DNA of 64,000 bases. Origin: Limnobacter litoralis (lineage in GTDB: Bacteria > Pseudomonadota > Gammaproteobacteria > Burkholderiales > Burkholderiaceae_B). The number at the start of each line of letters is the position of its first letter. Within the stretch, counting starts at the first letter, position 1. Location: the NCBI RefSeq assembly GCF_030160455.1, contig NZ_BSOJ01000012.1, positions 124,001-188,000 of the forward strand, read 5' to 3'. Both the position numbers and the translations under genes were made by a program. The notes below the pieces were generated by a model that was not told where the DNA came from, did not search any database, and saw only the letters and a program-made list of their open reading frames with translations. Positions 17,585-26,842 of the stretch are shown here, piece after piece.

Positions 17585-17625
17585 AGGTGAGGGTGTAGAA
17601 TGAGTCAACACCTTCACCTCTTTTT
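17585..17625 (+). terminator. Strong terminator closing the accessory cluster
   Basis: AGGTGAGGGTGT at 17585-17596 pairs with ACACCTTCACCT at 17608-17619 as a 12-base stem with a single G-U pair, an 11-base loop, and CTTTTT after it. It ends 12 bases before the next gene and marks the right end of the transcription unit. Confidence 0.85.
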
Positions 17626-17637
17626 GAGTGTCTTTTC

Positions 17638-20600
17638 ATGGTCGAACAACAATCCATTGCTCCCAAGCCTTTCTACAAAGCCCTCTGGTTCAAGATCCCT
17701 TTGGGTTTGGTGGCTTTTTATGGCCTGTTGCTGTTGTTCTTGTGGGGGGCTTTGCCTGGCCTGTTGAAATGGCAACTGGAAAAGCAGATCCCTGAACGCA
17801 CAGGCCACCACCTGACGCTTAGCAAGCCGAAAATCGACCCCTTGCACTGGGACGTTCAACTGGACAACGTGGCGCTGACCACACCTGAAAACCAGCCTTT
17901 GGCGGCGTTCAAGCACTTCGACATTGACCTTGATTTTCCGAAGTTGTTTAAGGGTGAAATTGCCCTGAAAAAGGTGGAACTGGATGGGCTGCGGGCCAAT
18001 CTGGAACTGTTGCCTGACGGAGAAATCAACTGGACACGCTTCATTGAAGCCTTTCCGCCCAGCGAACCTTCTGACCCAAACAGCAAGCCACCCAAGGTTT
18101 TTGTGGCCAGTCTGAAAGTGTCTGACGCTGGGTTTACCTTGTCCGATCATCGCACGGCCAAGGGCTTTACCACCGAATTCACACCCATCAACATCGAACT
18201 GCAAAATCTGGCCACCCGGTCCAGCAAGGCCGGCGAGTTTTCTGTTCAGGCACAAAACTCCATGGGTGCTGACATCGATGTCAGCGGCAAGGTCACGCTT
18301 GAACATCTGGCTGTAGAGGGCAGGGCGGCCTTGTCGAATCTCGATTTGCAAAAGCTGGGCCCCGCCATGGCGGCTTACACGGCCATTCCAGCCCCCAAGG
18401 GCACACTGGGTCTGTCTGCGGACTTTGACGTTACTTTACCCGAGGGCAAATTGCAGGCCTTGGTCAGCAATGGTGAGCTTGATCTGAAGGGTCTTCAATA
18501 CAGATCGAGTACCAAGCCCGACGCAGGGGTGCTGGGTGTTGATCAGGTTCATCTGAAAGGCGCGCAATTCGATTTGGCCCAGCAGCGGGTGGCATTGAAT
18601 TCGATTGCAGTCACGGGTGTGTCTGTTCGTCAAGGCACGGCACAAGCACCGCTGCAACTCGGCGCTTTGGAGGTGGGGCCCGCACAGGTGAATTTGACCG
18701 AACACCATGCACAAGTTGAATCTGCGGCACTGAAGGGTGGGCAGGTGCAGGTGGTGCGCGCAGCCAATGGGCAAATTGATTTGCTGCAAACCTTACAGGC
18801 TTTGGCACCCCCTTCTGAAGCGCCTGCTGGCAAGCCTGCCAAGGCCGATCCCAAAGTTGACGCAAAAGTTGACGCCAAAGCCGCGACCGCCAAGCCATGG
18901 ACTTGGGGCGTGAAGTCGGTGTCCGCCAATGATTTGGCTGTGAAATACAAAGACCTCGGCCTTGCCAAGGAAGCTGTGGCGTTGGGTTTGAATCACATTC
19001 AGGTCAGCACTGGCAATGTGTCTCAAGACTTGAACAAGCCACTGAAAATACAGGCCTCAGCCTCAGTGGACAGTGGAGGTTCCCTTACAGCCAGTGGCAC
19101 GGTGGTGCCGGCCAACGCGACGGTGAATATGAAGGTGGCGGTGTCCAGGCTGGCCTTGAAACCGGTTCAACCCGTGTTGGGGCAGTACGTCAAGTTGACC
19201 TTGCAAGATGGGGCAGTGTCTACCAGCGGGCAGGTCAGCCTGAAAGGCAGCGATTTTTCTTACAATGGCAACCTGCTGGTTGCCGGCCTGAAGCTCAATG
19301 AAAACGACACGCGGAAAAACTTCCTGAGTTTCACCAGTTTGTCTGCGCCGAGCCTGTCGGTTAGCCCAAAGGGCTTGACGGTGCCACGCTTGACGCTGAG
19401 TGGCTTGGACACGGCCATTTTGATCGCAAAAGACCGAAGCACCAACATCAGTCGCATTTTGGTGGAAGACAAAAAGGCGTCGACCCCATCCGCGAATGGC
19501 AAACCACCGGCCTCGGCCAAATCAGACGCCAAGGCAAGCCCGTTTTTGGTCAACATCAACAATTTCAGGTTGCGTGAGAGCCGCCTGCAATTTGAAGATT
19601 TGTCGCTGGTTTTGCCATTCGGTACGCAGGTTGAACACCTCAATGGATATTTCAACGGCTTGACCACACGGCCCGACGCACGCGGTGTGCTGGAGGTGAA
19701 AGGTCAAGTCGCCAAGTACGGCGAAATGCAGGCCAAGGGCCAGGTGGATCTGGCCAAGCCAACCCGGTTTATGGACATTGGTGTGAAGTTCAGCAACATT
19801 GAGATGCTTGACCTGACGCCTTATTCCGCCACATTCGCCAACCGCAAGATCAATTCCGGCAAGTTGTCGTTGAACCTGAACTACAAGATCGACCATGACC
19901 AGCTAAACAGCACCAACCAGATTTTGATCGACAGGCTGGTGCTGGGTGACAAAGTGGACAGTCCGTCTGGCCGCAATTTGCCACTCGATTTGGCGGTGGC
20001 TTTGCTGGAAGATTCCAACGGCCGGATTGACCTTGGTATTCCGGTGTACGGCAATTTGAATGACCCGCAGTTCAGCGTGGGGCAGGTCATTTGGAAAGCC
20101 TTTACCAACATTCTTACCAAGATTGTTACTTCGCCATTCAGAGCCTTGGCCAGTTTGTTGGGCGGGGGTGAACAAATGCAAACGGTGGCGTTTGACCCAG
20201 GTACTGCGGCGCTTAGCCCCCCCCAGCTGGAGAACCTGAGCCGCCTGGCGCAGGCGCTGGCCAAGCGACCCAATTTGAATTTGACACTGGCCGGCACGTT
20301 CAGCGATGCGGATCGTGAGGCCATTGCCCGTCGTCAGATGAAATTGGCGGTGCTGACCAAGGCGGAGGGCAAAACACCCCCTGCGGACGATCTGGAAGGC
20401 GCATTGGCCTTTGACACCCCTGAAATTCAAAAGGCCTTGCAGACGGTGTTCGAGCAACGCTTCGGCAAGGGCGAATACCTGGGCTTGAAAGCTGCATTTG
20501 AAAAGGCCAACCCGGGTGTGTTGAAGCAAAGCCTGACGGGCAAACTACTCAGTGGCATCGCCAGCTTGCTGGACAAGCCCCGTGAGTATTCGGCGGCTGA

Positions 20601-20841
20601 AACAGACGCCCTGAAGGACAAGTCGTTTTATCCAGAACTGGCCAAGCGGATTGCCGCTGGCGAGAAGGTGTCAACCGATCAGCTGACCCAACTGGCCAGC
20701 CAGCGCGTCAATGCTGCGGTTAGCGGGTTGACTGCGCAAGGCGTTGCCAAAGAGCGCTTGAACATAAGCGCCCCCGAGAAAGCCGATTTCAAGGAGGACG
20801 AGGGTGGCGTGCCTTTGAAGGTCGGCGTGAAAGCAGGTTGA
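17638..20841 (+). CDS. AsmA-like/DUF748 envelope protein
   Basis: A 1067-residue protein with an N-terminal membrane anchor (about residues 18-40) and a long periplasmic part of repeated beta strands, typical of the DUF748/AsmA-like superfamily now seen as lipid-transport bridges between inner and outer membrane. YDPNLAF-like folds cannot be assigned in detail, but segments such as FDIDLDFPKLFKGEIALKKV and LDLAVALLEDSNGRIDLGIP are characteristic. A Lys/Asp/Ala linker near residue 400 contains the repeat KVDAKVDAK. The C-terminal 300 residues contain NLTLAGTFSDADREAIARRQ. The protein ends one base before the converging thioesterase stop. Confidence 0.83.
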   Translation: MVEQQSIAPKPFYKALWFKIPLGLVAFYGLLLLFLWGALPGLLKWQLEKQIPERTGHHLTLSKPKIDPLHWDVQLDNVALTTPENQPLAAFKHFDIDLDFPKLFKGEIALKKVELDGLRANLELLPDGEINWTRFIEAFPPSEPSDPNSKPPKVFVASLKVSDAGFTLSDHRTAKGFTTEFTPINIELQNLATRSSKAGEFSVQAQNSMGADIDVSGKVTLEHLAVEGRAALSNLDLQKLGPAMAAYTAIPAPKGTLGLSADFDVTLPEGKLQALVSNGELDLKGLQYRSSTKPDAGVLGVDQVHLKGAQFDLAQQRVALNSIAVTGVSVRQGTAQAPLQLGALEVGPAQVNLTEHHAQVESAALKGGQVQVVRAANGQIDLLQTLQALAPPSEAPAGKPAKADPKVDAKVDAKAATAKPWTWGVKSVSANDLAVKYKDLGLAKEAVALGLNHIQVSTGNVSQDLNKPLKIQASASVDSGGSLTASGTVVPANATVNMKVAVSRLALKPVQPVLGQYVKLTLQDGAVSTSGQVSLKGSDFSYNGNLLVAGLKLNENDTRKNFLSFTSLSAPSLSVSPKGLTVPRLTLSGLDTAILIAKDRSTNISRILVEDKKASTPSANGKPPASAKSDAKASPFLVNINNFRLRESRLQFEDLSLVLPFGTQVEHLNGYFNGLTTRPDARGVLEVKGQVAKYGEMQAKGQVDLAKPTRFMDIGVKFSNIEMLDLTPYSATFANRKINSGKLSLNLNYKIDHDQLNSTNQILIDRLVLGDKVDSPSGRNLPLDLAVALLEDSNGRIDLGIPVYGNLNDPQFSVGQVIWKAFTNILTKIVTSPFRALASLLGGGEQMQTVAFDPGTAALSPPQLENLSRLAQALAKRPNLNLTLAGTFSDADREAIARRQMKLAVLTKAEGKTPPADDLEGALAFDTPEIQKALQTVFEQRFGKGEYLGLKAAFEKANPGVLKQSLTGKLLSGIASLLDKPREYSAAETDALKDKSFYPELAKRIAAGEKVSTDQLTQLASQRVNAAVSGLTAQGVAKERLNISAPEKADFKEDEGGVPLKVGVKAG

Positions 20842-21270
20842 TCAACGGTTGGCGGTTTTCAGGTCGCGATTGGGCGGTATGGAGTAAGTGCCGGTGGCGT
20901 GGGCCACTGGGGCTTCCTCACCGTCTGAGTAGATGAACACCTCACCAATGGCCAGTGTCTTGCCGACCTTGATCATCTTGCATTCGCCCACGACGTCTTT
21001 CTCGGCTTTGGGCATGCGCAAAAAGTTGATGTTCAGGTTGGTTGTGACAGCCATGGGCACAATGCCAATGGTGGCCAGAATGGCCACGTAGAGTGCGGTG
21101 TCGGCCAGTGTCATCAACACCGGGCCAGACACCGATCCACCGGGCCTGAGTGATTTCTCAGTGACTTTAAAACGCACGATGGCGGACATTGGTGCGGCGG
21201 CTTCAACCTCGATCGGCGCCTGTGGAAATACATTGCGCAGGAACTGGGTGATTTCTTCTTTGCTGGCCAA
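20842..21270 (-). CDS. PaaI-like hotdog thioesterase
   Basis: A 142-residue hotdog-fold protein with the PaaI pattern: SLRPGGSVSGPVLMTLADTAL is the helix with the catalytic Asp, and AVTTNLNINFLRMPKAEKDV continues. VAHATGTYSIPP closes the last strand. Such enzymes hydrolyse acyl-CoA thioesters. I chose the TTG at 21270, since AGGAA precedes it by 8 bases; a TTG 33 bases upstream overlaps the arsM end. It is encoded just after arsM on the same strand, and may be cotranscribed with it, but the tie is only positional. Confidence 0.78.
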   Translation of the reverse strand: MASKEEITQFLRNVFPQAPIEVEAAAPMSAIVRFKVTEKSLRPGGSVSGPVLMTLADTALYVAILATIGIVPMAVTTNLNINFLRMPKAEKDVVGECKMIKVGKTLAIGEVFIYSDGEEAPVAHATGTYSIPPNRDLKTANR

Positions 21271-21296
21271 AATGGAATTCCTATGCTGATCGGATG

Positions 21297-22346
21297 TTAA
21301 CAACAGGCGCCGCCTGTTGCTCCGCTTGTTTGCTGTTGATCGAATGGAATACTGCTTCCGCAGCCTTCAAAAATGCCGTAGTGCCGGCTGAAGTCACCGA
21401 TGAATTCAAAGTGGGGTGCGAAGCGCGTGTCGTGCAGCATCCGCCAGGTGTTGCCGCACACCGGGAACACCTTGCCGGTCTCAATGTGATGGTGCTTGTC
21501 CAGCGTGAATGCATGGGCTGCGTGTTCGATGGTGCCTTTGTAGATCACCGCCTGACCGTAGTCTTCGCAGGCGGATTCCAGCCCATCCAGCTTGAACAGT
21601 CGATAGGTGGCGGAGTAAAAACGGGTTTCACCCACCAGGGCTGACAAGCGTTCATCGGTGATGTCCAGCGGTTTGTCCTCAACCAGTCTGGGGTCAATGA
21701 AACCGTTGCGCTGAGCGTGCCTCAGGAAGTCGTACCAGTACAGGGCGCCACCCAGGCATTCGCCGTAAAGAACCGGGTCTTTGGCCACTGTCGGGTTGAG
21801 TCGCCGGTCAGCGTACACGTCTGAAAAATAGAATTCGCCGCCCGGGGCCAGCAGGCGGAACACCTCGCGCAACACGGCGTCTTTGTCTGGCGACAGGTTC
21901 AGCACGCAGTTGGACACCACCACGTCAAAACTGCCTGCCTGAAGGTCCAGCTCGTCCAGCTTTTCGATGTAACCCTTTAAAAAACGAACATTGCTGGCTT
22001 TGAACCCGAACTGGCTGCGGTGGTAATCCGCGTGTTTGCGGGCCACCTCCAGCTGTTCGTCCGTCATGTCGACCCCCACGACGAGGCCCGATTCGCCCAC
22101 CAGTTGTGCAAGGGCATACACATCACGGCCCGAGCCACAGCCCAAGTCCAGAACGCGTTTGCCTTTTAGTTCTGAAGGGCAGACCAGCCCGCAGCCGTAA
22201 TATCGGCTGAGTACCTCATCGTGAATGTTGGAGAGCAAGGGCTTTAGCCAGCCGGGTACACTGAAAGCGTCACAACAGGCGGAGGTTTTGAGGTCTGCCG
22301 AGGATTGAAGCTGTTTGCCGTAGTAGTCTTTGACGATGTCGTACAT
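21297..22346 (-). CDS. arsM: Arsenite methyltransferase
   Basis: A 349-residue SAM-dependent methyltransferase that turns As(III) into methylated arsenicals. The SAM site RVLDLGCGSGRDVYALA begins near residue 64. Cys147 in VVSNCVLNL and Cys197 in YGECLGGALYW lie 50 residues apart, as in the As(III)-binding pair of known ArsM proteins, and Cys24/Cys25 sit in the N-terminal SACCDAF. A C-terminal Gly-Ala-Cys-Cys pair recurs in the family. I chose the start MYDIVKDYYGK. No arsR, arsB or arsC lies nearby, so regulation by arsenite would need a distant regulator. Confidence 0.9.
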   Translation of the reverse strand: MYDIVKDYYGKQLQSSADLKTSACCDAFSVPGWLKPLLSNIHDEVLSRYYGCGLVCPSELKGKRVLDLGCGSGRDVYALAQLVGESGLVVGVDMTDEQLEVARKHADYHRSQFGFKASNVRFLKGYIEKLDELDLQAGSFDVVVSNCVLNLSPDKDAVLREVFRLLAPGGEFYFSDVYADRRLNPTVAKDPVLYGECLGGALYWYDFLRHAQRNGFIDPRLVEDKPLDITDERLSALVGETRFYSATYRLFKLDGLESACEDYGQAVIYKGTIEHAAHAFTLDKHHHIETGKVFPVCGNTWRMLHDTRFAPHFEFIGDFSRHYGIFEGCGSSIPFDQQQTSGATGGACC

Positions 22347-22416
22347 GATTGTGAGAGTGCCTGCCGCAATGGCGTTGATACAGATCACAAGGATAATTTA
22401 AAAAGGGGAAGCGAAT

Positions 22417-22779
22417 ATGAGATTGATTCTGAATTGGATCCTTCATGCACTGGCTTTGATGATGGTGGCCTATCTGTTGCCGGGGGTCTTGGTGCATGGT
22501 TTCGGCTCAGCGTTGCTGGCTGCATTGATTCTGGGCCTGGTGAATATGGTCGTTCGCCCAGTGCTGACCATTCTGACCCTGCCGTTGACCATTCTGACAC
22601 TCGGCCTGTTTTACTTCGTGCTCAATGGCCTGTTGTTCTATTGGGTGGGCAACGTGTTGCAGGGCTTTCAGGTGCTGGGTTTTTGGTGGGCGGTGTTGGC
22701 GTCCCTGTTGTATTCAGCCATTGCCACTTTATTAACTGGTGTGGTCTTTCAGCCCAAAGTGCGAATCGAGCGAATTTAA
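22417..22779 (+). CDS. Phage holin family 4 (YvlD-like) membrane protein
   Basis: A 120-residue protein of four hydrophobic spans: starting MRLILNWILHALALMMVAYLL, then ALLAALILGLVNMVVRPVLTI, LPLTILTLGLFYFVLNG and WWAVLASLLYSAIATLL. The NMVVRPVLTILTLPLTILTLG stretch is the PF04020 signature. Despite the family name these proteins are widespread chromosomal membrane proteins of unknown function, related to YvlD. No lysis genes are nearby, so this is not evidence of a prophage. Confidence 0.85.
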   Translation: MRLILNWILHALALMMVAYLLPGVLVHGFGSALLAALILGLVNMVVRPVLTILTLPLTILTLGLFYFVLNGLLFYWVGNVLQGFQVLGFWWAVLASLLYSAIATLLTGVVFQPKVRIERI

Positions 22780-22782
22780 GGC

Positions 22783-24222
22783 TTAAACCATGCGCATGGG
22801 TTGTGAAAGTATCCACAGCCCGAGTACGGTCAACGCGATCATCAAAACCAGTAGCGGAATCTGGCTGATGTTGGCCAGTCGCCGGTTTTGATAGATGGCA
22901 AACGCCTTTTCGTGTGTCAGCCAGGCCGAGAAAACATGTCCAGCCAGCAAGGCGGCAATCTGGATGTTCCAGGTCAGGCGCACGTCCAGCAAAATCGGCG
23001 CACGCCACAAGTTGCGCGTGCCGATCAGGTTCCAGCCCCTGCCCAGGGGGTCTGAGAACAGGTGGATGATCTGCACGCCCTGCGTCAGCAACAGGGTGAA
23101 GTAGTGCGAAAAGCTGTAGGCCAGCACAATGGGCATCAGGCAGCGGGCATAGGCCAGCATAAGCGTGTTCAGGTTGTGTTTGCGACCCGAGGCGAGATTG
23201 CTGCAGTAAACCGCCAAGGCGTAGGCGCCATACAGCAAGGCTGGCACCAGCCACAGCCCTGCTTTTTCAGCAATCACAAAGTAGGGGCCCAACAGGTAGT
23301 TGGTTTGCAGCGGGTTTGCCAGAACAGCCTGTGGGTCGGTAGTCAACAAGGGCGCAAGCCACCTTGCGAGGGTTGGCCACACGGTTTTCAGCCAGAATTG
23401 GGTGCCTGTCAGGCCGTCATAGGCCGTGGTGGCAAACAGCGCAACAATCAAAAGAACCTGAATCTGGTTTTCTGCCGATTGAAGCAGCCCGCCGCGGTCG
23501 GTGGGCCTTCGAAGGCTGCGTGCGCACTGCCCCAGAAGCTTGAAATACACAGCCAGGAAGTCCACGTAGCGATTGACCTGAAGGCGACCCCATTGCATGC
23601 AGCAAAGCAGGTAAAACAGACCGTAGCCACCCAACAAGTATGCGACGTCTTTTGGGCGGCAATCGCCAAAAAGCTCGAGTGTGGTCAAGCCCATTAGCCC
23701 CAGCAGGGCAGGAAGGAATCGAATGCTGCCAGCCACGGAGGGGTGCTTTTTGACAAGCAGCGGAAATCGGCACTGTTCAAGCAGCGCCACAAAGGTGTTG
23801 AAGGGGTTGAATGCGCGGTAAAGATTGCCGAGAAACCCACTGGTGTAGGCAAGGCCGAGCATCCAGATGATCCAGAACCAGGTCATGCTGAAGTTGTTGG
23901 TTTTGGTCTGCGTGCCCAGCCACCCGCTGACAATCGCCAGAAAAAATCCGTACAGACCCAGTGCCTGGATGGGCAGGGCAAGCCAATTGGGCATGCGGTT
24001 AACGGGTCTTTCGAAGGGGTATTGCTCGTCAGGTTCGCGCTGAGCTTCCCCCTGACCCTTGATGGCAATCAGCACGAAGGTCAGCAGCAGTGTGGCGCCG
24101 CTGGCCCAGGCATAGATCCAGAACGGGATTGGCAATGTGAAGGTTTGCCCAAAGCTGTGCGCTTGAGCGCCTGCGGCCCAGCTTAGCAAAGCCAGGCCGG
24201 CCAGACCGCTTTGACCCTTCAA
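22783..24222 (-). CDS. Polytopic membrane protein, fenitrothion-hydrolase-like
   Basis: A 479-residue protein with a signal peptide ending in AGAQAHSFGQ, then about ten hydrophobic spans. The opening HSFGQTFTLPIPFWIYAWASG resembles the AHGFGQRYDLPVPLWLY start common to proteins labelled fenitrothion hydrolase (Fed-like). That name comes from organophosphate-degrading Burkholderia; most relatives have no known substrate. It is the last gene of a three-gene unit; its start overlaps the upstream cupredoxin-like gene by four bases. The cofactor or partner is unknown. I am fairly sure of the family resemblance but not of hydrolase activity. Confidence 0.6.
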   Translation of the reverse strand: MKGQSGLAGLALLSWAAGAQAHSFGQTFTLPIPFWIYAWASGATLLLTFVLIAIKGQGEAQREPDEQYPFERPVNRMPNWLALPIQALGLYGFFLAIVSGWLGTQTKTNNFSMTWFWIIWMLGLAYTSGFLGNLYRAFNPFNTFVALLEQCRFPLLVKKHPSVAGSIRFLPALLGLMGLTTLELFGDCRPKDVAYLLGGYGLFYLLCCMQWGRLQVNRYVDFLAVYFKLLGQCARSLRRPTDRGGLLQSAENQIQVLLIVALFATTAYDGLTGTQFWLKTVWPTLARWLAPLLTTDPQAVLANPLQTNYLLGPYFVIAEKAGLWLVPALLYGAYALAVYCSNLASGRKHNLNTLMLAYARCLMPIVLAYSFSHYFTLLLTQGVQIIHLFSDPLGRGWNLIGTRNLWRAPILLDVRLTWNIQIAALLAGHVFSAWLTHEKAFAIYQNRRLANISQIPLLVLMIALTVLGLWILSQPMRMV

Positions 24223-24614
24223 TTGGGATGCACTTCCAGTGCGCCCAGCGGTACGTCACCTGGGTGCAGCTCAATTTCAAATGCGCCGGTTTGGGTGGTG
24301 GGCAGCTCGATGGTTGAAGACTGACCTGCTTGAACCGGAAAGGTCAATTCCAGGCCGTGCACATGAATTTTACCGGTGGTGTTGGACTGCACCAAGACCT
24401 TGAGTGAATCGCCCTTGTTGGCCCTTAAGGTCAATGGCCCCCCCACTGGTTTGCCATCCCGAATAACCAGTGAAGGCAAGGCCTGGGCAGTTTCACCGGT
24501 GGACGGCGCTGACACTGCTGGAAGTCGATTGGCCAGCCTTGTTTGAGTGTAAAGAAAGGCAATGGCCAGTGTTGCGCTGGCCATCACCAGATAAAAAAGT
24601 GATCGTCGGTTCAT
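24219..24614 (-). CDS. Membrane-anchored cupredoxin-like protein
   Basis: A 131-residue protein with one N-terminal hydrophobic segment (residues 6-22, anchor or signal) and a beta-sandwich after it. Strands IHVHGLELTFPVQAG and FEIELHPGDVPLGALEVHPN resemble the cupredoxin_1 family, with His residues in HVHG and LHPGD but no Cys at the usual type-1 copper position. A redox role is thus doubtful; a metal-binding or fold-only role is possible. Both ends share ATGA overlaps with the neighbours, so the three genes form one translationally coupled unit. Confidence 0.6.
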   Translation of the reverse strand: MNRRSLFYLVMASATLAIAFLYTQTRLANRLPAVSAPSTGETAQALPSLVIRDGKPVGGPLTLRANKGDSLKVLVQSNTTGKIHVHGLELTFPVQAGQSSTIELPTTQTGAFEIELHPGDVPLGALEVHPN

Positions 24615-26842
24615 GGGTTGATTTGGTCGCGTTTTGCCAGAGTTCTTTCCCAGACCTGAATATACACTTCGGCCGAATTGTAGAGCGCTTTCAGGGCGTC
24701 ATTTCCGCCCTCTTTGCGCACAGCTTCCACCCAGTCTGCCTTCAGGCCGTAATTGGCTTGACCATCCCGGTTGACGTCGTAAATGTGCTCGCCACTTTTC
24801 TGTTGATCAAAGGTGACCGGTTTCACGTCGCCGTTGAACACACCTTGCCAGTCCTGACCCTTGAACAGGGTGAAGGGGTATTGAACCGGTGGGCGGTCTG
24901 CGCCACGAGGGCCAGCCTGGGTGCCCAATCCATTGGTGTCTGCGCCGTAACCCACTGCAAACGGGTAATTCGGGCTCTCGAATTCGCGAATGCGTTGCAG
25001 GTCTTTGACCCATTCCTGACCGTTGTGGTGGAAGGGGTAAATCAGCCCGCCGCCAGCCAGAATCTGCTTGGCCTGTTGGGTACTCAAACCGCCGTGCCCC
25101 CCGTGTGTGGACACCACTGGGTAGGTGGGGCTTTGACGCAGGGACAGGTCGATCAGCGCCTGCTTGATGGACAGCTCCATGTGGTCCACTTCAATGATGA
25201 TTCCTTTCTCCATCAGACGCTTGAACAGGTACTGCCCCAGCGGCGTGAGGCCACGCTTGTTGCACTGGCGCTGCTGTGAATTGTAGAGGGGCAGCACGCC
25301 CGGATTGTTGGCGATCACCGCCTGGGTGACTGGGTCATTGCCCAGGCCTGGCACTGTGGTCATGATGGCACCGGCCGTGTAGAGATAATCCTCCTTGGGG
25401 CAGTCGTAGGTTTGCCAGAATGCGCCGGTGTCCAGGAAGTTGCCTGCGTTCAGCACGTCGCCATTGAAGATCCCGTTGCCGCCAAATGCGTTGTTGAATT
25501 CGTGAATGGGGAACATCTGGCGAACACCGAGCGCGTAGAGCTTGTCCAGTTGTTTGTCGATGTCGGCCTGGGTACAACCTGGTTGCCCGTTTTTGACCGT
25601 GCAATTGAAGAGGTGTGAAATTTCAATGCCCAGCACCACGGCCAGCTTGCCATCGTTGATCACCTGCCGGGCCTGCTTGGGGCTGGTCACAATTCGGAAC
25701 CAGCCTTTGCCTGGTCCGCCACTTTGGGCGTCAATGTAGCTTTCCATGTCGCGCGCAAACTGAATCTGTTTGATGGCGCTGTCCATTTCATTGCAGTCCT
25801 GGGTGGGTTTGCCTTTGGTTTTTACCACCAGGTTGCACAGGGTTTCATTTTCCACCAGGTCGGTCACGAAAATGCGAAGTCCCGCTTTCCAGGCGCGTTC
25901 AAGCCAGGTGTAATACAGGCCCTCGTGTGTCAGTGAATTGTAGGCGGGCCAGTCGTCAAACGTGGGCCAGCCGTTCACGCTGTGGGTGGCCTGCGGGGTG
26001 CCGGCAAACAGATTGCCCACCAGGTCAAGGCGACCGTCTGGTCCGTGGTCGGCCTGGCAGCTGTCGAGTGCCTTGGTGACGCCGAATTTGCTGTAAGGCA
26101 GGCCGTGATGGGCACCACCCAGGAAGAAGGTGGCCGTAATGTGGTTGTGAACGTCAGCGAAACCCTTGACCGGTTTGTCAACGCCTTGGCCTTTGAAGGT
26201 GTCGCCAGTGGAGTTGGTGCCAATTTCCGGATAGTCGGTGCACCCGGTGGCAGGCACGAACTGGAAGACGGTTTGGTCACTGACGCCGGTCTTTTCGACC
26301 AGACCGAGCTTGCCAATGGAAGGCAGGTCCGCCAGTTTTTTGTCAGTGGCCGTGTTCAGCAGTTGAAATCCGCTTCGGCCCTGTGTGTCGTCCAGCACCG
26401 TCCATTCGATTTTGTCGTCGAGTGCATTGCTGCTGCCCACAGGGCTGCCTGACGCGTTGGTGCTGGCTTGCATCAGCAACTTGTCGGCGGTGTACAGCAT
26501 GTATTTGCCCAGCGCCGTGGGCTTCATGTAAAAAGGCGCTGCAGTGCCAGCTGTACTTGCGCTGGCCTGGTAACTGCCATCGCTGTTTTTGGTGACAAAT
26601 TTGCCCGTCGACATCGATTGCAAGGCATAACAGGCATTGGCAATGTTGAAGCGGCTGGGGGCCTCTGCGGCCGGTGGCGCTGTTCCCCCTCCAGTGTTGT
26701 CTGTGGGCAAGGTGCCGCCGCCCACTTCGCTGGGGTTGGTCACGCTTGCGCCGGGTGCGGCGTTCGAATTGCTGTTGTTGTCTGAATTGCATGCACCAAG
26801 CAACACGCACAGGGCGAGGGCGCCGAAAAGGGTATGTCTCAT
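24611..26842 (-). CDS. Lipoprotein with M19 dipeptidase-like domain
   Basis: A 743-residue protein. Its signal has a lipobox (ALCVLLGACNSDNN), predicting an outer- or inner-membrane lipoprotein. Residues 60-200 recall a ricin-type or fascin-like beta-trefoil (ACYALQSMSTGKFVTKNSDG). From about residue 230 a metallo-hydrolase fold appears: GFADVHNHI gives the HxH motif, IIIEVDHMELSIKQALI and VVSTHGGHGGL fit M19 renal-dipeptidase-like metal ligands. Substrate unknown. It is the first gene of the unit with the cupredoxin-like and membrane proteins. A Gly/Ala-rich linker follows the lipobox. Confidence 0.72.
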   Translation of the reverse strand: MRHTLFGALALCVLLGACNSDNNSNSNAAPGASVTNPSEVGGGTLPTDNTGGGTAPPAAEAPSRFNIANACYALQSMSTGKFVTKNSDGSYQASASTAGTAAPFYMKPTALGKYMLYTADKLLMQASTNASGSPVGSSNALDDKIEWTVLDDTQGRSGFQLLNTATDKKLADLPSIGKLGLVEKTGVSDQTVFQFVPATGCTDYPEIGTNSTGDTFKGQGVDKPVKGFADVHNHITATFFLGGAHHGLPYSKFGVTKALDSCQADHGPDGRLDLVGNLFAGTPQATHSVNGWPTFDDWPAYNSLTHEGLYYTWLERAWKAGLRIFVTDLVENETLCNLVVKTKGKPTQDCNEMDSAIKQIQFARDMESYIDAQSGGPGKGWFRIVTSPKQARQVINDGKLAVVLGIEISHLFNCTVKNGQPGCTQADIDKQLDKLYALGVRQMFPIHEFNNAFGGNGIFNGDVLNAGNFLDTGAFWQTYDCPKEDYLYTAGAIMTTVPGLGNDPVTQAVIANNPGVLPLYNSQQRQCNKRGLTPLGQYLFKRLMEKGIIIEVDHMELSIKQALIDLSLRQSPTYPVVSTHGGHGGLSTQQAKQILAGGGLIYPFHHNGQEWVKDLQRIREFESPNYPFAVGYGADTNGLGTQAGPRGADRPPVQYPFTLFKGQDWQGVFNGDVKPVTFDQQKSGEHIYDVNRDGQANYGLKADWVEAVRKEGGNDALKALYNSAEVYIQVWERTLAKRDQINP

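Noticed and set aside
22417-22779. Holin-family name taken as prophage evidence
   Set aside because: PF04020 proteins are common chromosomal membrane proteins; no phage genes, repeats or integrase occur nearby.
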